Part shown: positions 8,742 through 15,635 of the stretch, piece by piece
Position numbering within the stretch: the stretch's first letter is position 1
Layout: each line of letters starts with the position of its first letter
Virus record (IMG/VR): IMGVR_UViG_3300025128_000324
Span: 1 to 24,306 of that record
Direction: 5' to 3' (one strand)
Origin: a virus
Length of the DNA stretch: 24,306 nt
The notes under the pieces: model-generated
What the model saw: the letters and a program-made list of their open reading frames with translations, nothing else
Told to the model about the DNA's origin: nothing
Database searches by the model: none
Translations under genes and position numbers: made by a program

Positions 8742-10271
8742 ATGATAGAACAATTTTCAAACATATTTGACGGACTCAGGGCAGCTTACGGCACATATAA
8801 AATAAATGGCCGGGACACAAAGGGCAAAGCCACTGGCAAAGCTACCGTCGTAAAGGAATCACGGACCACGGAGACCTGGGAAGCGCATCTATCCGGGCAG
8901 CAGTCCATCGGTATTATCCCCATCAACGAAGAGAACGAATGCAAATGGGGCTGTATTGATATCGACGAGTACAACTTCGATCATCAGAAGCTACTCAAAC
9001 AATTACAAAACGCAAAATTACCTTTGGTGGTGTGCCGCAGTAAGTCTGGCGGTGCTCACGTATTTTTATTTACAGCAGAGTTTATACCAGCCAAAGACAT
9101 GCAACAGACGCTAAAACGTCTTGCAGTGTCTCTGGGCTACGGTTCTTGTGAGATCTTTCCGAAACAAGTGGTGCTGCATCTGGAGCGTGGTGATGTCGGG
9201 AACTTTCTCAACACACCTTACTTTGATCACGAGAATGGATTGCGTTATGCCTTTAAGGCAGACGGGACTGCCGCCACGATAGAAGAGTTTTTTGAGTTGC
9301 ACGAGCAGAACGTGCAAACCCATGAGCAGGTGCTGGCACTTACAGTAGAAGAGGACCCGGACTTGCCGTTAAAGGACGGACCACCTTGTCTTCAGATGCT
9401 ATGCCGGGACGGTATACCGGAAGGGGCTAGAAACAACGGGCTGTTCAATCTTGGAGTCTACTTACGCAAAGCAAACCCTGACGGTTGGGAATCAGACATC
9501 CTTGAACACAACATGAAGTTCATACACCCGCCGTTGCCTTTGGGTGAGGTCAACACAGTAGCCAAGCAGCTAGAGAGAAAAGACTACGCTTACAAGTGTT
9601 CTGACGCACCAATCAACTCGGTATGCAACCGAGAGCTTTGCATGACTAGGAAGTTTGGTATTGACGGTGTAGTCACTGGGGTACAGATAGCTAATCTTAG
9701 AAAGTACAACAGTACACCACCGGTCTGGTTCCTTGACGTGATGGGTCAGCCATTGGAGATGCAGACAGATGATTTGTTGAATCAAGCAGCGTTTCAAAAA
9801 GCTTGTGTAGATCAACTTAACTTCCTGCCCAGAACGATCAAAAAAGATATGTGGGAGACCCGCATCAACGGGTTGCTCGGTGAGATGTCAGATACAGAAG
9901 GCAGCATTATTGAAGTGTCTGAGGATGTCAGTGTCAATGGTCAGTTTAACGACCATTTAGAAGATTTCTGCACAGGGCATCAAGCGGCAGAAGAAAGAGA
10001 GCAAATACTGCTCAAGCGGCCTTGGACCGACGCAGAGAGAGGCGAGACCTACTTCAGATTGAAAGATTTGGAATCGCATTTGATTAAAGCGAACTTCAAG
10101 CATTTCAAGACACACCAGATTGCACAGCGGTTACGGGATCTTAATGGGCACAGTTCGTTGTTGAAAATACAAGGCAAGCAAATCAGACTGTGGCGGATAC
10201 CTTCGTTTGACATGGACAAATCTCAATTGCAAACACCCCAGTTCACAAAAGAAGAAGAGATACCTTTTTAA
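8742..10271 (+). CDS. Archaeo-eukaryotic-type primase (TOTE-system primase-like), 509 aa
   Basis: The N-terminal 190 residues match the AEP superfamily pattern: catalytic pair in WGCIDIDEYNFD (Asp73 and Asp75), the SKSGGAH motif ending in His106, and LERGDVGNFLNTPYF (148-161). The central part (PPCLQMLCRDGIPEGARNNGLF, 214-235) resembles a PriCT-like domain. It is followed by Cys286, Cys295 and Cys300 in CSDAPINSVCNRELC, a possible metal site. The family makes primers de novo; phage members prime replication. Cofactor use or polymerase activity cannot be judged here. The ATG at 8742 has no Shine-Dalgarno site and follows a 72-bp gap containing a short GGCC/GGCC stem. The stop overlaps the next ATG by one base (TAATG). 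Confidence 0.85.
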   Translation: MIEQFSNIFDGLRAAYGTYKINGRDTKGKATGKATVVKESRTTETWEAHLSGQQSIGIIPINEENECKWGCIDIDEYNFDHQKLLKQLQNAKLPLVVCRSKSGGAHVFLFTAEFIPAKDMQQTLKRLAVSLGYGSCEIFPKQVVLHLERGDVGNFLNTPYFDHENGLRYAFKADGTAATIEEFFELHEQNVQTHEQVLALTVEEDPDLPLKDGPPCLQMLCRDGIPEGARNNGLFNLGVYLRKANPDGWESDILEHNMKFIHPPLPLGEVNTVAKQLERKDYAYKCSDAPINSVCNRELCMTRKFGIDGVVTGVQIANLRKYNSTPPVWFLDVMGQPLEMQTDDLLNQAAFQKACVDQLNFLPRTIKKDMWETRINGLLGEMSDTEGSIIEVSEDVSVNGQFNDHLEDFCTGHQAAEEREQILLKRPWTDAERGETYFRLKDLESHLIKANFKHFKTHQIAQRLRDLNGHSSLLKIQGKQIRLWRIPSFDMDKSQLQTPQFTKEEEIPF

Positions 10272-11797
10272 TGTTCCGTTTGTTTGGACCACCAGGAACT
10301 GGCAAAACTACCACACTACTGAATTTGGTTGATAAGGCTCTTGCCGAGGGCACACCACCACACAAGATTGCATTCTTTGCGTTTACCCGGAAGGCAGCGT
10401 CCGAGGCAAAAGAAAGAGCTTCAATACGTTTTGGGTTAGATCCGAAAGCAGATCTGCCCTATTTTCGCACCATACACTCGTTGGCTTTCTTCTTGACCGG
10501 GCTAAAGAGCGACCAACTGATGACAGCAGCACATTACCGAGAGGTTGAGAAAAAAATAGGCATCAACCTGGTGTCTGGAGAAACCAGACTGCATGAGGTC
10601 GAGGAGGATCTCAGCAACAGCCTACGCAAGGAGTCACCCATACTGCGGTTGATTACACTGTCCCGCTTGAAAAAGACATTGCTGCGGCATGAATACAATT
10701 TTAGTGAGATTGAATACAACTGGCTGGAAGTGGATTACGTGGCACGGTCCTTGGACCAATACAAGAAAGAACACAACCTCTTTGATTACACCGACATGTT
10801 GGAGTTGTTTGCCAAGTCAGCGCACGAAACGTGTCCGAAGTTTGAGCTTGCGATGATCGACGAGGCACAAGATTTGAGTCCGTTGCAGTGGGACATCGCA
10901 CACCAAATAGAGAAGAAGTCACGGCAAATGTACTGCGCTGGCGACGATGACCAGGCTATCTACAAATGGAGTGGGGCAGACGTTGATCATTTCATTAATC
11001 TACCGGGTAGCAGCGAGGTGCTCGAGCAAAGCTACCGGGTGCCCAGTAAAATACATGAGCTTGCCAACCGGGTATGTGCCCGGATCGCGAGACGATTCCC
11101 AAAAAACTACCTGCCAAAGAAAGAAGAGGGTTCCGTCAAGCGGATTACCGGGTTTGAAGAATTAGATTTGAGAGAAGGCAGCTGGTTATTTTTGTCGCAG
11201 GCCAAGTTTCATTTGCAGGGGGCACATAACTTCTTGAAATCACAGGGTTATTTTTACGAATACAACGGCGGCATGCATAGCGTTCGTTTCAAGACACGTC
11301 AAGCACTCGAAGCGTGGCGATTGTTGCAAGCGGGTAAGCCTGTTGTGTTTGACCTGGTAAAAGTCTTATACAGCTATATGACAGGCAATGGTGTGAGGAT
11401 TGCCAGAGGACACAAGAAGATTATTGGGGAAGAAGACGACACTTTTACTTTTGAGGAACTAAGGGATCATCATGGTCTGTTGGCGAATCGAGAGATGGAG
11501 TGGCATGAGGCTTTGGATAAGATACCGGGCGTGGATGTGGCTTACGTCAACGCACTGGTACGGCGAGGCGAAGATCTCACCAAAGAACCTCGAATCAAGT
11601 TGTCAACAATCCACGGGGCAAAAGGTGGCGAAGCAGAGAACGTGGTTCTGTATACGGACCTGACAGTTGCAGCAGAAGAGTCAATGGAGCGTGATGCGGA
11701 TAGTATCCACCGGGTGTTCTATGTTGCTGTGACCCGCTCGATGCGTAACCTTTTTATCGTGGAACCCGAAAATTTTAACCGGAGTTATGCGTTGTGA
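10271..11797 (+). CDS. UvrD/PcrA-like superfamily 1 DNA helicase (508 aa)
   Basis: All SF1A landmarks are present: Walker A GPPGTGKT (6-13), motif Ia FAFTRKAA (37-44), Ib TIHSLAF (67-73), Walker B MIDEAQD (195-201), motif III GDDDQAIYKWSGAD (224-237), motif IV QSYRVP (253-258), motif V STIHGAKGGEAENVV (445-459) and motif VI VFYVAVTRS (482-490). It is a 3'-5' type helicase by family. At about 500 residues it is shorter than host UvrD or PcrA (about 700), consistent with reduced accessory subdomains in phage forms. The start directly overlaps the primase stop, so the two are probably translationally coupled and may act together at the fork. The stop overlaps the GTG of the DUF3310 gene. Confidence 0.93.
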   Translation: MFRLFGPPGTGKTTTLLNLVDKALAEGTPPHKIAFFAFTRKAASEAKERASIRFGLDPKADLPYFRTIHSLAFFLTGLKSDQLMTAAHYREVEKKIGINLVSGETRLHEVEEDLSNSLRKESPILRLITLSRLKKTLLRHEYNFSEIEYNWLEVDYVARSLDQYKKEHNLFDYTDMLELFAKSAHETCPKFELAMIDEAQDLSPLQWDIAHQIEKKSRQMYCAGDDDQAIYKWSGADVDHFINLPGSSEVLEQSYRVPSKIHELANRVCARIARRFPKNYLPKKEEGSVKRITGFEELDLREGSWLFLSQAKFHLQGAHNFLKSQGYFYEYNGGMHSVRFKTRQALEAWRLLQAGKPVVFDLVKVLYSYMTGNGVRIARGHKKIIGEEDDTFTFEELRDHHGLLANREMEWHEALDKIPGVDVAYVNALVRRGEDLTKEPRIKLSTIHGAKGGEAENVVLYTDLTVAAEESMERDADSIHRVFYVAVTRSMRNLFIVEPENFNRSYAL

Positions 11798-12036
11798 CCG
11801 ATGATAACGTAAACCAACCTAAGCACTACCTAATCGGCGGTATCGAGGCTATCGATGCAATGGTCATGGTGTTTGGGGCCAAGTCAGTCAAACTCTACTG
11901 TTTATGCAATGCTTTCAAGTATCTGTGGCGATGTATGCACAAAGGGAAAGAGACAGAAGACATTAAGAAGGCGATTTGGTACTTACGTTTTGCTATTGGT
12001 GATGACCCGCGAAAAGACGATGCAAAAAGAGACTAG
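11794..12036 (+). CDS. DUF3310 (SaV-like) protein, 80 aa
   Basis: The sequence NQPKHYLIGGIEAIDAM... followed by YCLCNAFKYLWRCMHKGKETEDIKKAIWYL is the DUF3310 signature (N-x-P-K-H-Y, then NAxKYLWR and KAxWYL). This small domain is common in phage replication modules and is sometimes fused or linked to nucleotide kinases; its biochemical role is unsettled. The start is GTG at 11794, overlapping the TGA of the helicase gene, with GGAG 10 nt upstream. Its 3' end overlaps the polymerase start by 17 bp. Confidence 0.9.
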   Translation: MTDDNVNQPKHYLIGGIEAIDAMVMVFGAKSVKLYCLCNAFKYLWRCMHKGKETEDIKKAIWYLRFAIGDDPRKDDAKRD

Positions 12037-13930
12037 ACTTCAGTTCCCCTTGTTCACCCCAAAATCGGAGTGGACACCACCATTCGAGTTACGAGATCTG
12101 ACGGGCTGCAAAGAGATAGCCGTGGACCTTGAGACACGTGACCCGAACCTCAAACAGAACGGACCAGGTTGGCCCCGAAAGGACGGGGATGTCGTAGGCA
12201 TTGCTGTCGCGACTGACGGTTGGGAGGCTTACTACCCAATTGCTCATATGGGTGGCGGTAACCTGGACAAAGGAATAGTGCTGCGTTGGCTGCAAAAACA
12301 AATGCAGACTGACGCAATCAAGATTATGCACAACGCGCCATACGACCTCGGCTGGCTTAAAGCATTAGGTATTCAAGTCAACGGGCCGATTATTGATACG
12401 ATGGTGATGGCTGCGCTATTGGATGAAAACCGATTTAGTTACAGCCTCAACGCCTTGTCCTACGATTATTTGGGTGAGGCAAAGTCGGAAAAGTTACTAA
12501 CCGAAGCTGCCGTTGAGTTTGGTGTCGATCCCAAGGGTGAGCTATGGAAGCTGCCCAGCCAGTTTGTTGGACCTTATGGCGAACAGGACGCACGGTTGGC
12601 TTATGACCTATACAAGTTTTTTAAACTTGAAATTAACAAGCAGGGACTTGAGACAATCTTCGATCTCGAAACACGACTTACTCCATGCCTGATTGATATG
12701 ACCTTCCGGGGGGTCAGAATCGACCTTGAAAAGTGTGAAAGGACCAAGCAAGAGCTCTTAAAGGAAGAAAAACAAAAACTCAAGAAGATCAAAGACTTAG
12801 CTGGCATGGACGTTGAGATTTGGGCAGCAGCATCTTTGGCAAAAGCGTTTGATAAATTAGGCATCAAATATGCCCGGACGCAGACGGGACAACCGTCATT
12901 TACCAAGGTCTTTTTGTCTGAGCACCCGCATGATTTCGCAAAGCTAGTTGTCGAAGCACGTAACCTCAACAAGGTGCAAGGCACCTTTATCACGTCGATT
13001 ATGAAGTATGTGAGCAAAGAGGGCCGCATACATGGTCACATTAACCAGTTGAGGAGTGACGGGGGAGGAACGGTAAGCGGACGACTGTCGATGAACAACC
13101 CCAACCTGCAACAGATACCGGCCAGAGATCCAAAGCTAGGACCCCTGATTCGTAGTTTGTTTTTACCGGAAGAAGATGAGCAGTGGGCTGCAATCGACTT
13201 TTCGCAACAGGAGCCACGGATCTTGTGCCATTACGCAGATATCTTCGGTGAGTGGAAGAACAACCCGCTCAAAGGAGCAAAAGAGTTTGTCGCTGCATAT
13301 AACGACGATCCAGACACCGACTTTCATACTATGGTGTCCGAGATGGCAAAAATACCCCGCAAGCAAGCCAAAACCATCAACCTGGGGCTGATGTATGGCA
13401 TGGGTGTCAATAAGATGGCTGGTGAGCTTGACTTGTCCGTAGACGAGGCCAAAGAAATCACTCAGCAGTATCATGCCCGAGTGCCTTTTGTAAGAGAATT
13501 GATGCAGGGCGTGTCAAGATCGGTAGATACCAAGGAAGATGGGTCTATACGCAGCCTTAAAGGCCGTAAGTGCCGTTTTAACATGTTTGAGCCAGTTGGG
13601 TACGACTTGAAGAAAGCGATGCCTAGAGCGGAAGCTAAGGCCGTCTACGGCGATACCACGCCTTTACGACGTGCATACACGTATAAAGCTTTGAATCGGT
13701 TGATACAAGCCAGTGCAGCCGATATGACCAAGCAGGCGATGGTTGACCTGTACGAAGCGGGAGAGCTACCACTTATCCAGGTTCACGACGAATTGGGCTG
13801 TAGTGTAATGAACGCAGATCACGCTCGACGGATTAAAAAGGTGATGGAAGACGCCATAGAGTTGAGAGTTCCCAATAAATGTGACATCGATATCGGTCCG
13901 TCATGGGGTGAGGCGAAAGAGCTTGCGTGA
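12020..13930 (+). CDS. Family A DNA polymerase with 3'-5' exonuclease domain (636 aa)
   Basis: Exonuclease motifs: AVDLETRDP (Exo I, DxE), IMHNAPYDLGWL (Exo II) and YGEQDARLAYDLY (Exo III). Polymerase motifs: A, AAIDFSQQEPRIL with catalytic Asp at about 393; B, RKQAKTINLGLMYG; C, QVHDELG with His589, Asp590 and Glu591. No 5' nuclease domain is present, as is usual for phage PolA proteins. Both active sites look intact, so proofreading is expected. ATG 12020 begins MQKETRLQFPLF; a Met at 12002 would add six residues. The frame is open to 11855, but that part reads the DUF3310 gene out of frame. This is the main phage replicase and the end of the six-gene replication operon. Confidence 0.95.
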   Translation: MQKETRLQFPLFTPKSEWTPPFELRDLTGCKEIAVDLETRDPNLKQNGPGWPRKDGDVVGIAVATDGWEAYYPIAHMGGGNLDKGIVLRWLQKQMQTDAIKIMHNAPYDLGWLKALGIQVNGPIIDTMVMAALLDENRFSYSLNALSYDYLGEAKSEKLLTEAAVEFGVDPKGELWKLPSQFVGPYGEQDARLAYDLYKFFKLEINKQGLETIFDLETRLTPCLIDMTFRGVRIDLEKCERTKQELLKEEKQKLKKIKDLAGMDVEIWAAASLAKAFDKLGIKYARTQTGQPSFTKVFLSEHPHDFAKLVVEARNLNKVQGTFITSIMKYVSKEGRIHGHINQLRSDGGGTVSGRLSMNNPNLQQIPARDPKLGPLIRSLFLPEEDEQWAAIDFSQQEPRILCHYADIFGEWKNNPLKGAKEFVAAYNDDPDTDFHTMVSEMAKIPRKQAKTINLGLMYGMGVNKMAGELDLSVDEAKEITQQYHARVPFVRELMQGVSRSVDTKEDGSIRSLKGRKCRFNMFEPVGYDLKKAMPRAEAKAVYGDTTPLRRAYTYKALNRLIQASAADMTKQAMVDLYEAGELPLIQVHDELGCSVMNADHARRIKKVMEDAIELRVPNKCDIDIGPSWGEAKELA

Positions 13931-13951
13931 TATCCCGGATAGTCCTATAAT
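13923..13951 (+). promoter_or_regulatory. Promoter with consensus -10, leaderless start for the RHH-like gene
   Basis: A perfect TATAAT (13946-13951) sits 17 nt after TTGCGT (13923-13928), which keeps the TTG of the -35. Only 7 nt separate the -10 from the ATG at 13959, so the expected start of transcription coincides with the start codon. No Shine-Dalgarno site is present, consistent with a leaderless message. The -35 lies inside the 3' end of the polymerase gene. Confidence 0.55.
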
Positions 13952-13958
13952 TTCCCGT

Positions 13959-14129
13959 ATGGACACAGAAAAATACAAATCAGTTGCAGTGCCGCGAGAT
14001 GTTTATCAGGACATCAAACTACTTGCGAAGCACGAAGACCGACCAATCAGTAAACAGCTTGCAAAGATCCTAAAGGAGTGGAAGCAGGACCGCATCAATG
14101 AAGCGGAATCGTTCTCTTCTTATAGGTAG
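13959..14129 (+). CDS. Small ribbon-helix-helix-like protein (56 aa)
   Basis: The sequence MDTEKYKSVAVPRDVYQDIKLLA... has the layout of an Arc/CopG-type ribbon-helix-helix protein: a short beta strand (KYKSVAVP, 5-12), helix 1 (RDVYQDIKLLAKHE), a turn with DRPIS, and helix 2 (SKQLAKILKEWKQDR). Such proteins bind DNA as dimers and act as transcription regulators or antitoxins. There is no toxin partner next to it, so a phage regulator is more likely. The start was set by the strong TATAAT promoter and by the domain; the open frame continues upstream into the polymerase gene. Family assignment is by pattern only. Confidence 0.6.
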   Translation: MDTEKYKSVAVPRDVYQDIKLLAKHEDRPISKQLAKILKEWKQDRINEAESFSSYR

Positions 14130-14472
14130 GGCAAGGTTTCATCAGACCTTCCGTGGGTTCGCGGCTGCCTTGACCCGAAAGCCGCAATCAATCATTATTC
14201 GGCCATCCTTTTCTTCTCCTCGAATAAAAGGTAGCGGTAGCAAGGCCAATCCTTTACGGCCTGACACGCCCCGCGCCGTCCGGGTATCGCGATGGCGGCA
14301 TTTATTCCTTTTGTTTTTTTTATTATTACCTGGCTGTAACGCTTTTGAACCTGCAAAAAAATCTGCTTGGGCATACAAAGGACACGAGTACGTGAACTGC
14401 CCTGATCCGAAGACTATCAAGATGTGTAAAAAGGCGGGGCCTTATATGATTTGTGAGTGCGCTCTGAGGTAG
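14098..14472 (+). CDS. Lipoprotein-like reading frame with unclear start (C-terminal part convincing)
   Basis: The last 62 residues look like a small secreted lipoprotein: basic SRWRH, hydrophobic LFLLFFLLL, lipobox-like LPGC, then a 45-residue mature part with four more cysteines (VNCPDPKTIKMCKKAGPYMICEC). If real, it would be lipidated and anchored in a membrane; a lysis (o-spanin-like) role is conceivable but not supported by any proline-rich segment. The only ATG in this frame (14098) overlaps the RHH-like gene and adds an Arg/Ser/Pro-rich stretch across hairpin-rich DNA that looks non-coding. An ATG at 14292 lies in another frame, with a run of eight T (14314-14321) between it and the lipobox; loss of one T would join them. 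The true start is therefore unresolved. Confidence 0.35.
   Translation: MKRNRSLLIGRARFHQTFRGFAAALTRKPQSIIIRPSFSSPRIKGSGSKANPLRPDTPRAVRVSRWRHLFLLFFLLLPGCNAFEPAKKSAWAYKGHEYVNCPDPKTIKMCKKAGPYMICECALR
14133..14185 (+). promoter_or_regulatory. Two adjacent hairpins downstream of the RHH-like gene
   Basis: AAGGTTT/AGACCTT (14133-14139 and 14144-14150) form a 7-bp stem with one G-U pair and a CATC loop, starting 4 nt after the stop codon. GCGGCT/AGCCGC (14161-14166 and 14180-14185) form a second, 6-bp stem. Neither is followed by a T-run, so a standard intrinsic terminator is not supported. Possible roles are mRNA 3'-end protection or a structured RNA. Confidence 0.35.
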
Positions 14473-14483
14473 GGAGGGGGCCG

Positions 14484-14517
14484 GTGTCTGGGAGTGACAC
14501 GCGACCCCACTGGGGTC
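14484..14517. terminator. Twin hairpins at the convergence of two operons
   Basis: GTGTC/GACAC (14484-14488 and 14496-14500) and GACCCC/GGGGTC (14503-14508 and 14512-14517, loop ACT) lie between the + strand frame ending at 14472 and the - strand gene ending at 14530. The position suits a bidirectional terminator, but there is no T-run on either side. Confidence 0.4.
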
Positions 14518-14529
14518 AAAGATAAAGTA

Positions 14530-14799
14530 TCACAAGACCTTCTTCGGTGTCACGTTGAAATCATCCCCAGCTAAAAATTGAGTCTGTTCCTTGAGTGCTT
14601 CTGGATGATGCGGTTCGCTTGTCATCGTCATGCCCATCAATTGAAGTGTCGGGGGGATTTGTTTCATGCCCTCTTCGATTTTTTTCATCAACGGATGTTC
14701 ACGGACCTGGTTCATTGACAACGACTGATAGACCACGGTCGAGGGTTTGTGAGTAGACAGGTTTTGATACGTGATCGCCATTGTAAACTTTCTAACCAT
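14530..14799 (-). CDS. Hypothetical protein, 89 aa, last gene of the minus-strand operon
   Basis: No family recognised. The N-terminal half is polar with beta character (MAITYQNLSTHKPSTVVYQSL); the second half is helical with several Met and Pro (KKIEEGMKQIPPTLQLMGMTM). No signal peptide, membrane segment or metal motif is seen. ATG 14799 has AAGGAG at a 7-nt spacing; a second Met at 14781 is less well placed. It overlaps the upstream gene by 8 bp, so it is translationally coupled. The downstream hairpins at 14484-14517 probably end the operon. Confidence 0.65.
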   Translation of the reverse strand: MVRKFTMAITYQNLSTHKPSTVVYQSLSMNQVREHPLMKKIEEGMKQIPPTLQLMGMTMTSEPHHPEALKEQTQFLAGDDFNVTPKKVL

Positions 14800-15202
14800 C
14801 CGTAAGCTCCTTGATGTTCTGGTTGATAATCTGACGTTTTTTCATCTCCAGCATCTCTTCCGGGGTGACTTTGCCGGTTTCAATCCGTTTGAGATCAAGC
14901 TCAGTTATCTTGATAGGTTCGATATCAACGTGGTCCATATCGCTGTTTTCCAAATACTCTAGCACTTCAGACATCAAATTACGGTCCCATGACATACCTT
15001 CGAAGTGAGCCTTCCAAGCTTCCCATAGCTCTTTGTCTTTCGGTGTTGGCTTCTCATCCAACCATTCCTCAACGGTCTTAACGCAAGCCCAGACCACGTT
15101 GAATTGGTCTTCGTTAAGGTGAAACTCTTTGTCGTTCTCCCCACCCATAACCAACGTAGCATAGGCATCATACTGTTTTGGTGTTTTGTCATTCCACTTC
15201 AT
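14792..15202 (-). CDS. Hypothetical acidic protein, 136 aa
   Basis: No family recognised. It is Glu/Asp/Trp-rich (FHLNEDQFNVVWACVKTVEEWLDE, WEAWKAHFEGMSWDR) and helical, with a charged C-terminal tail (TPEEMLEMKKRQIINQNIKEL). Acidic, Trp-bearing small proteins are common among phage host-takeover factors, but that says nothing specific here. GAGGAGA lies at a good distance before ATG 15202. It overlaps both neighbours by 8 and 14 bp. Confidence 0.7.
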   Translation of the reverse strand: MKWNDKTPKQYDAYATLVMGGENDKEFHLNEDQFNVVWACVKTVEEWLDEKPTPKDKELWEAWKAHFEGMSWDRNLMSEVLEYLENSDMDHVDIEPIKITELDLKRIETGKVTPEEMLEMKKRQIINQNIKELTDG

Positions 15203-15635
15203 TAGCTTTCTCCTCTAGTCGTACCAGCAAACTACTCTCTGGATCAGGTTGCAAAAACAGAGAAATGTAACCGTGATCCGATATCGGTTGGTCATACTCC
15301 TCGTTAATCTCTAACTCCACACCATGTGGCCCTTCGTCCGTGTCCAAATAAAAATTGAAACGACAGAAAAAGTAACTAAGCATATGAGAAAACTCTTGCA
15401 CGGACAGGATGTCACACAGACCACCAATGTCCCGCGCCTTGTATTTGTACTCAGCATGAAAATCCAGCATCCGTCTTTGCGACTTCTCCATCTTGTCCAG
15501 TTTTTCTCGGACATCCCCGGATTTGTCAATCTCGCCCTCAAGAGCAAGCTCCAGCGCATCAATCTTATCCAGATACTTGTCGCACTGCTTTTTCCAGTGC
15601 TCGACCTCTTCGATTAACTCAGCCTTCTTCTTCAT
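15189..15635 (-). CDS. Hypothetical coiled-coil protein, 148 aa
   Basis: Residues about 1-65 form a heptad-like, Glu/Lys/Leu-rich coiled coil (KKKAELIEEVEHWKKQCDKYLDKIDALELALEGEIDK). The rest is a compact part of about 80 residues with aromatic and acidic patches (SHMLSYFFCRFNFYLDTDEGPHGVELEINEEY). No family recognised. Oligomerisation through the N-terminus is likely. AGAGGAGA precedes ATG 15635, and the gene overlaps both the upstream 299-residue gene (17 bp) and the downstream one (14 bp). Confidence 0.7.
   Translation of the reverse strand: MKKKAELIEEVEHWKKQCDKYLDKIDALELALEGEIDKSGDVREKLDKMEKSQRRMLDFHAEYKYKARDIGGLCDILSVQEFSHMLSYFFCRFNFYLDTDEGPHGVELEINEEYDQPISDHGYISLFLQPDPESSLLVRLEEKANEVE

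Noticed and set aside
13959-14129. Toxin-antitoxin pair with the RHH-like gene as antitoxin
   Set aside because: No toxin-sized partner gene with a recognisable fold lies next to it; the following frame is lipoprotein-like.
14130-14185. Possible tRNA in the hairpin-rich segment
   Set aside because: No acceptor stem, T-loop TTCRA or CCA-compatible pairing could be assembled; only two simple hairpins.
14142-14420. Minus-strand 92-codon frame opposite the lipoprotein-like frame
   Set aside because: Lys/Arg/Asn-rich with no domain or ribosome site, and it runs against the local hairpins. The + strand lipobox is the better coding signal.
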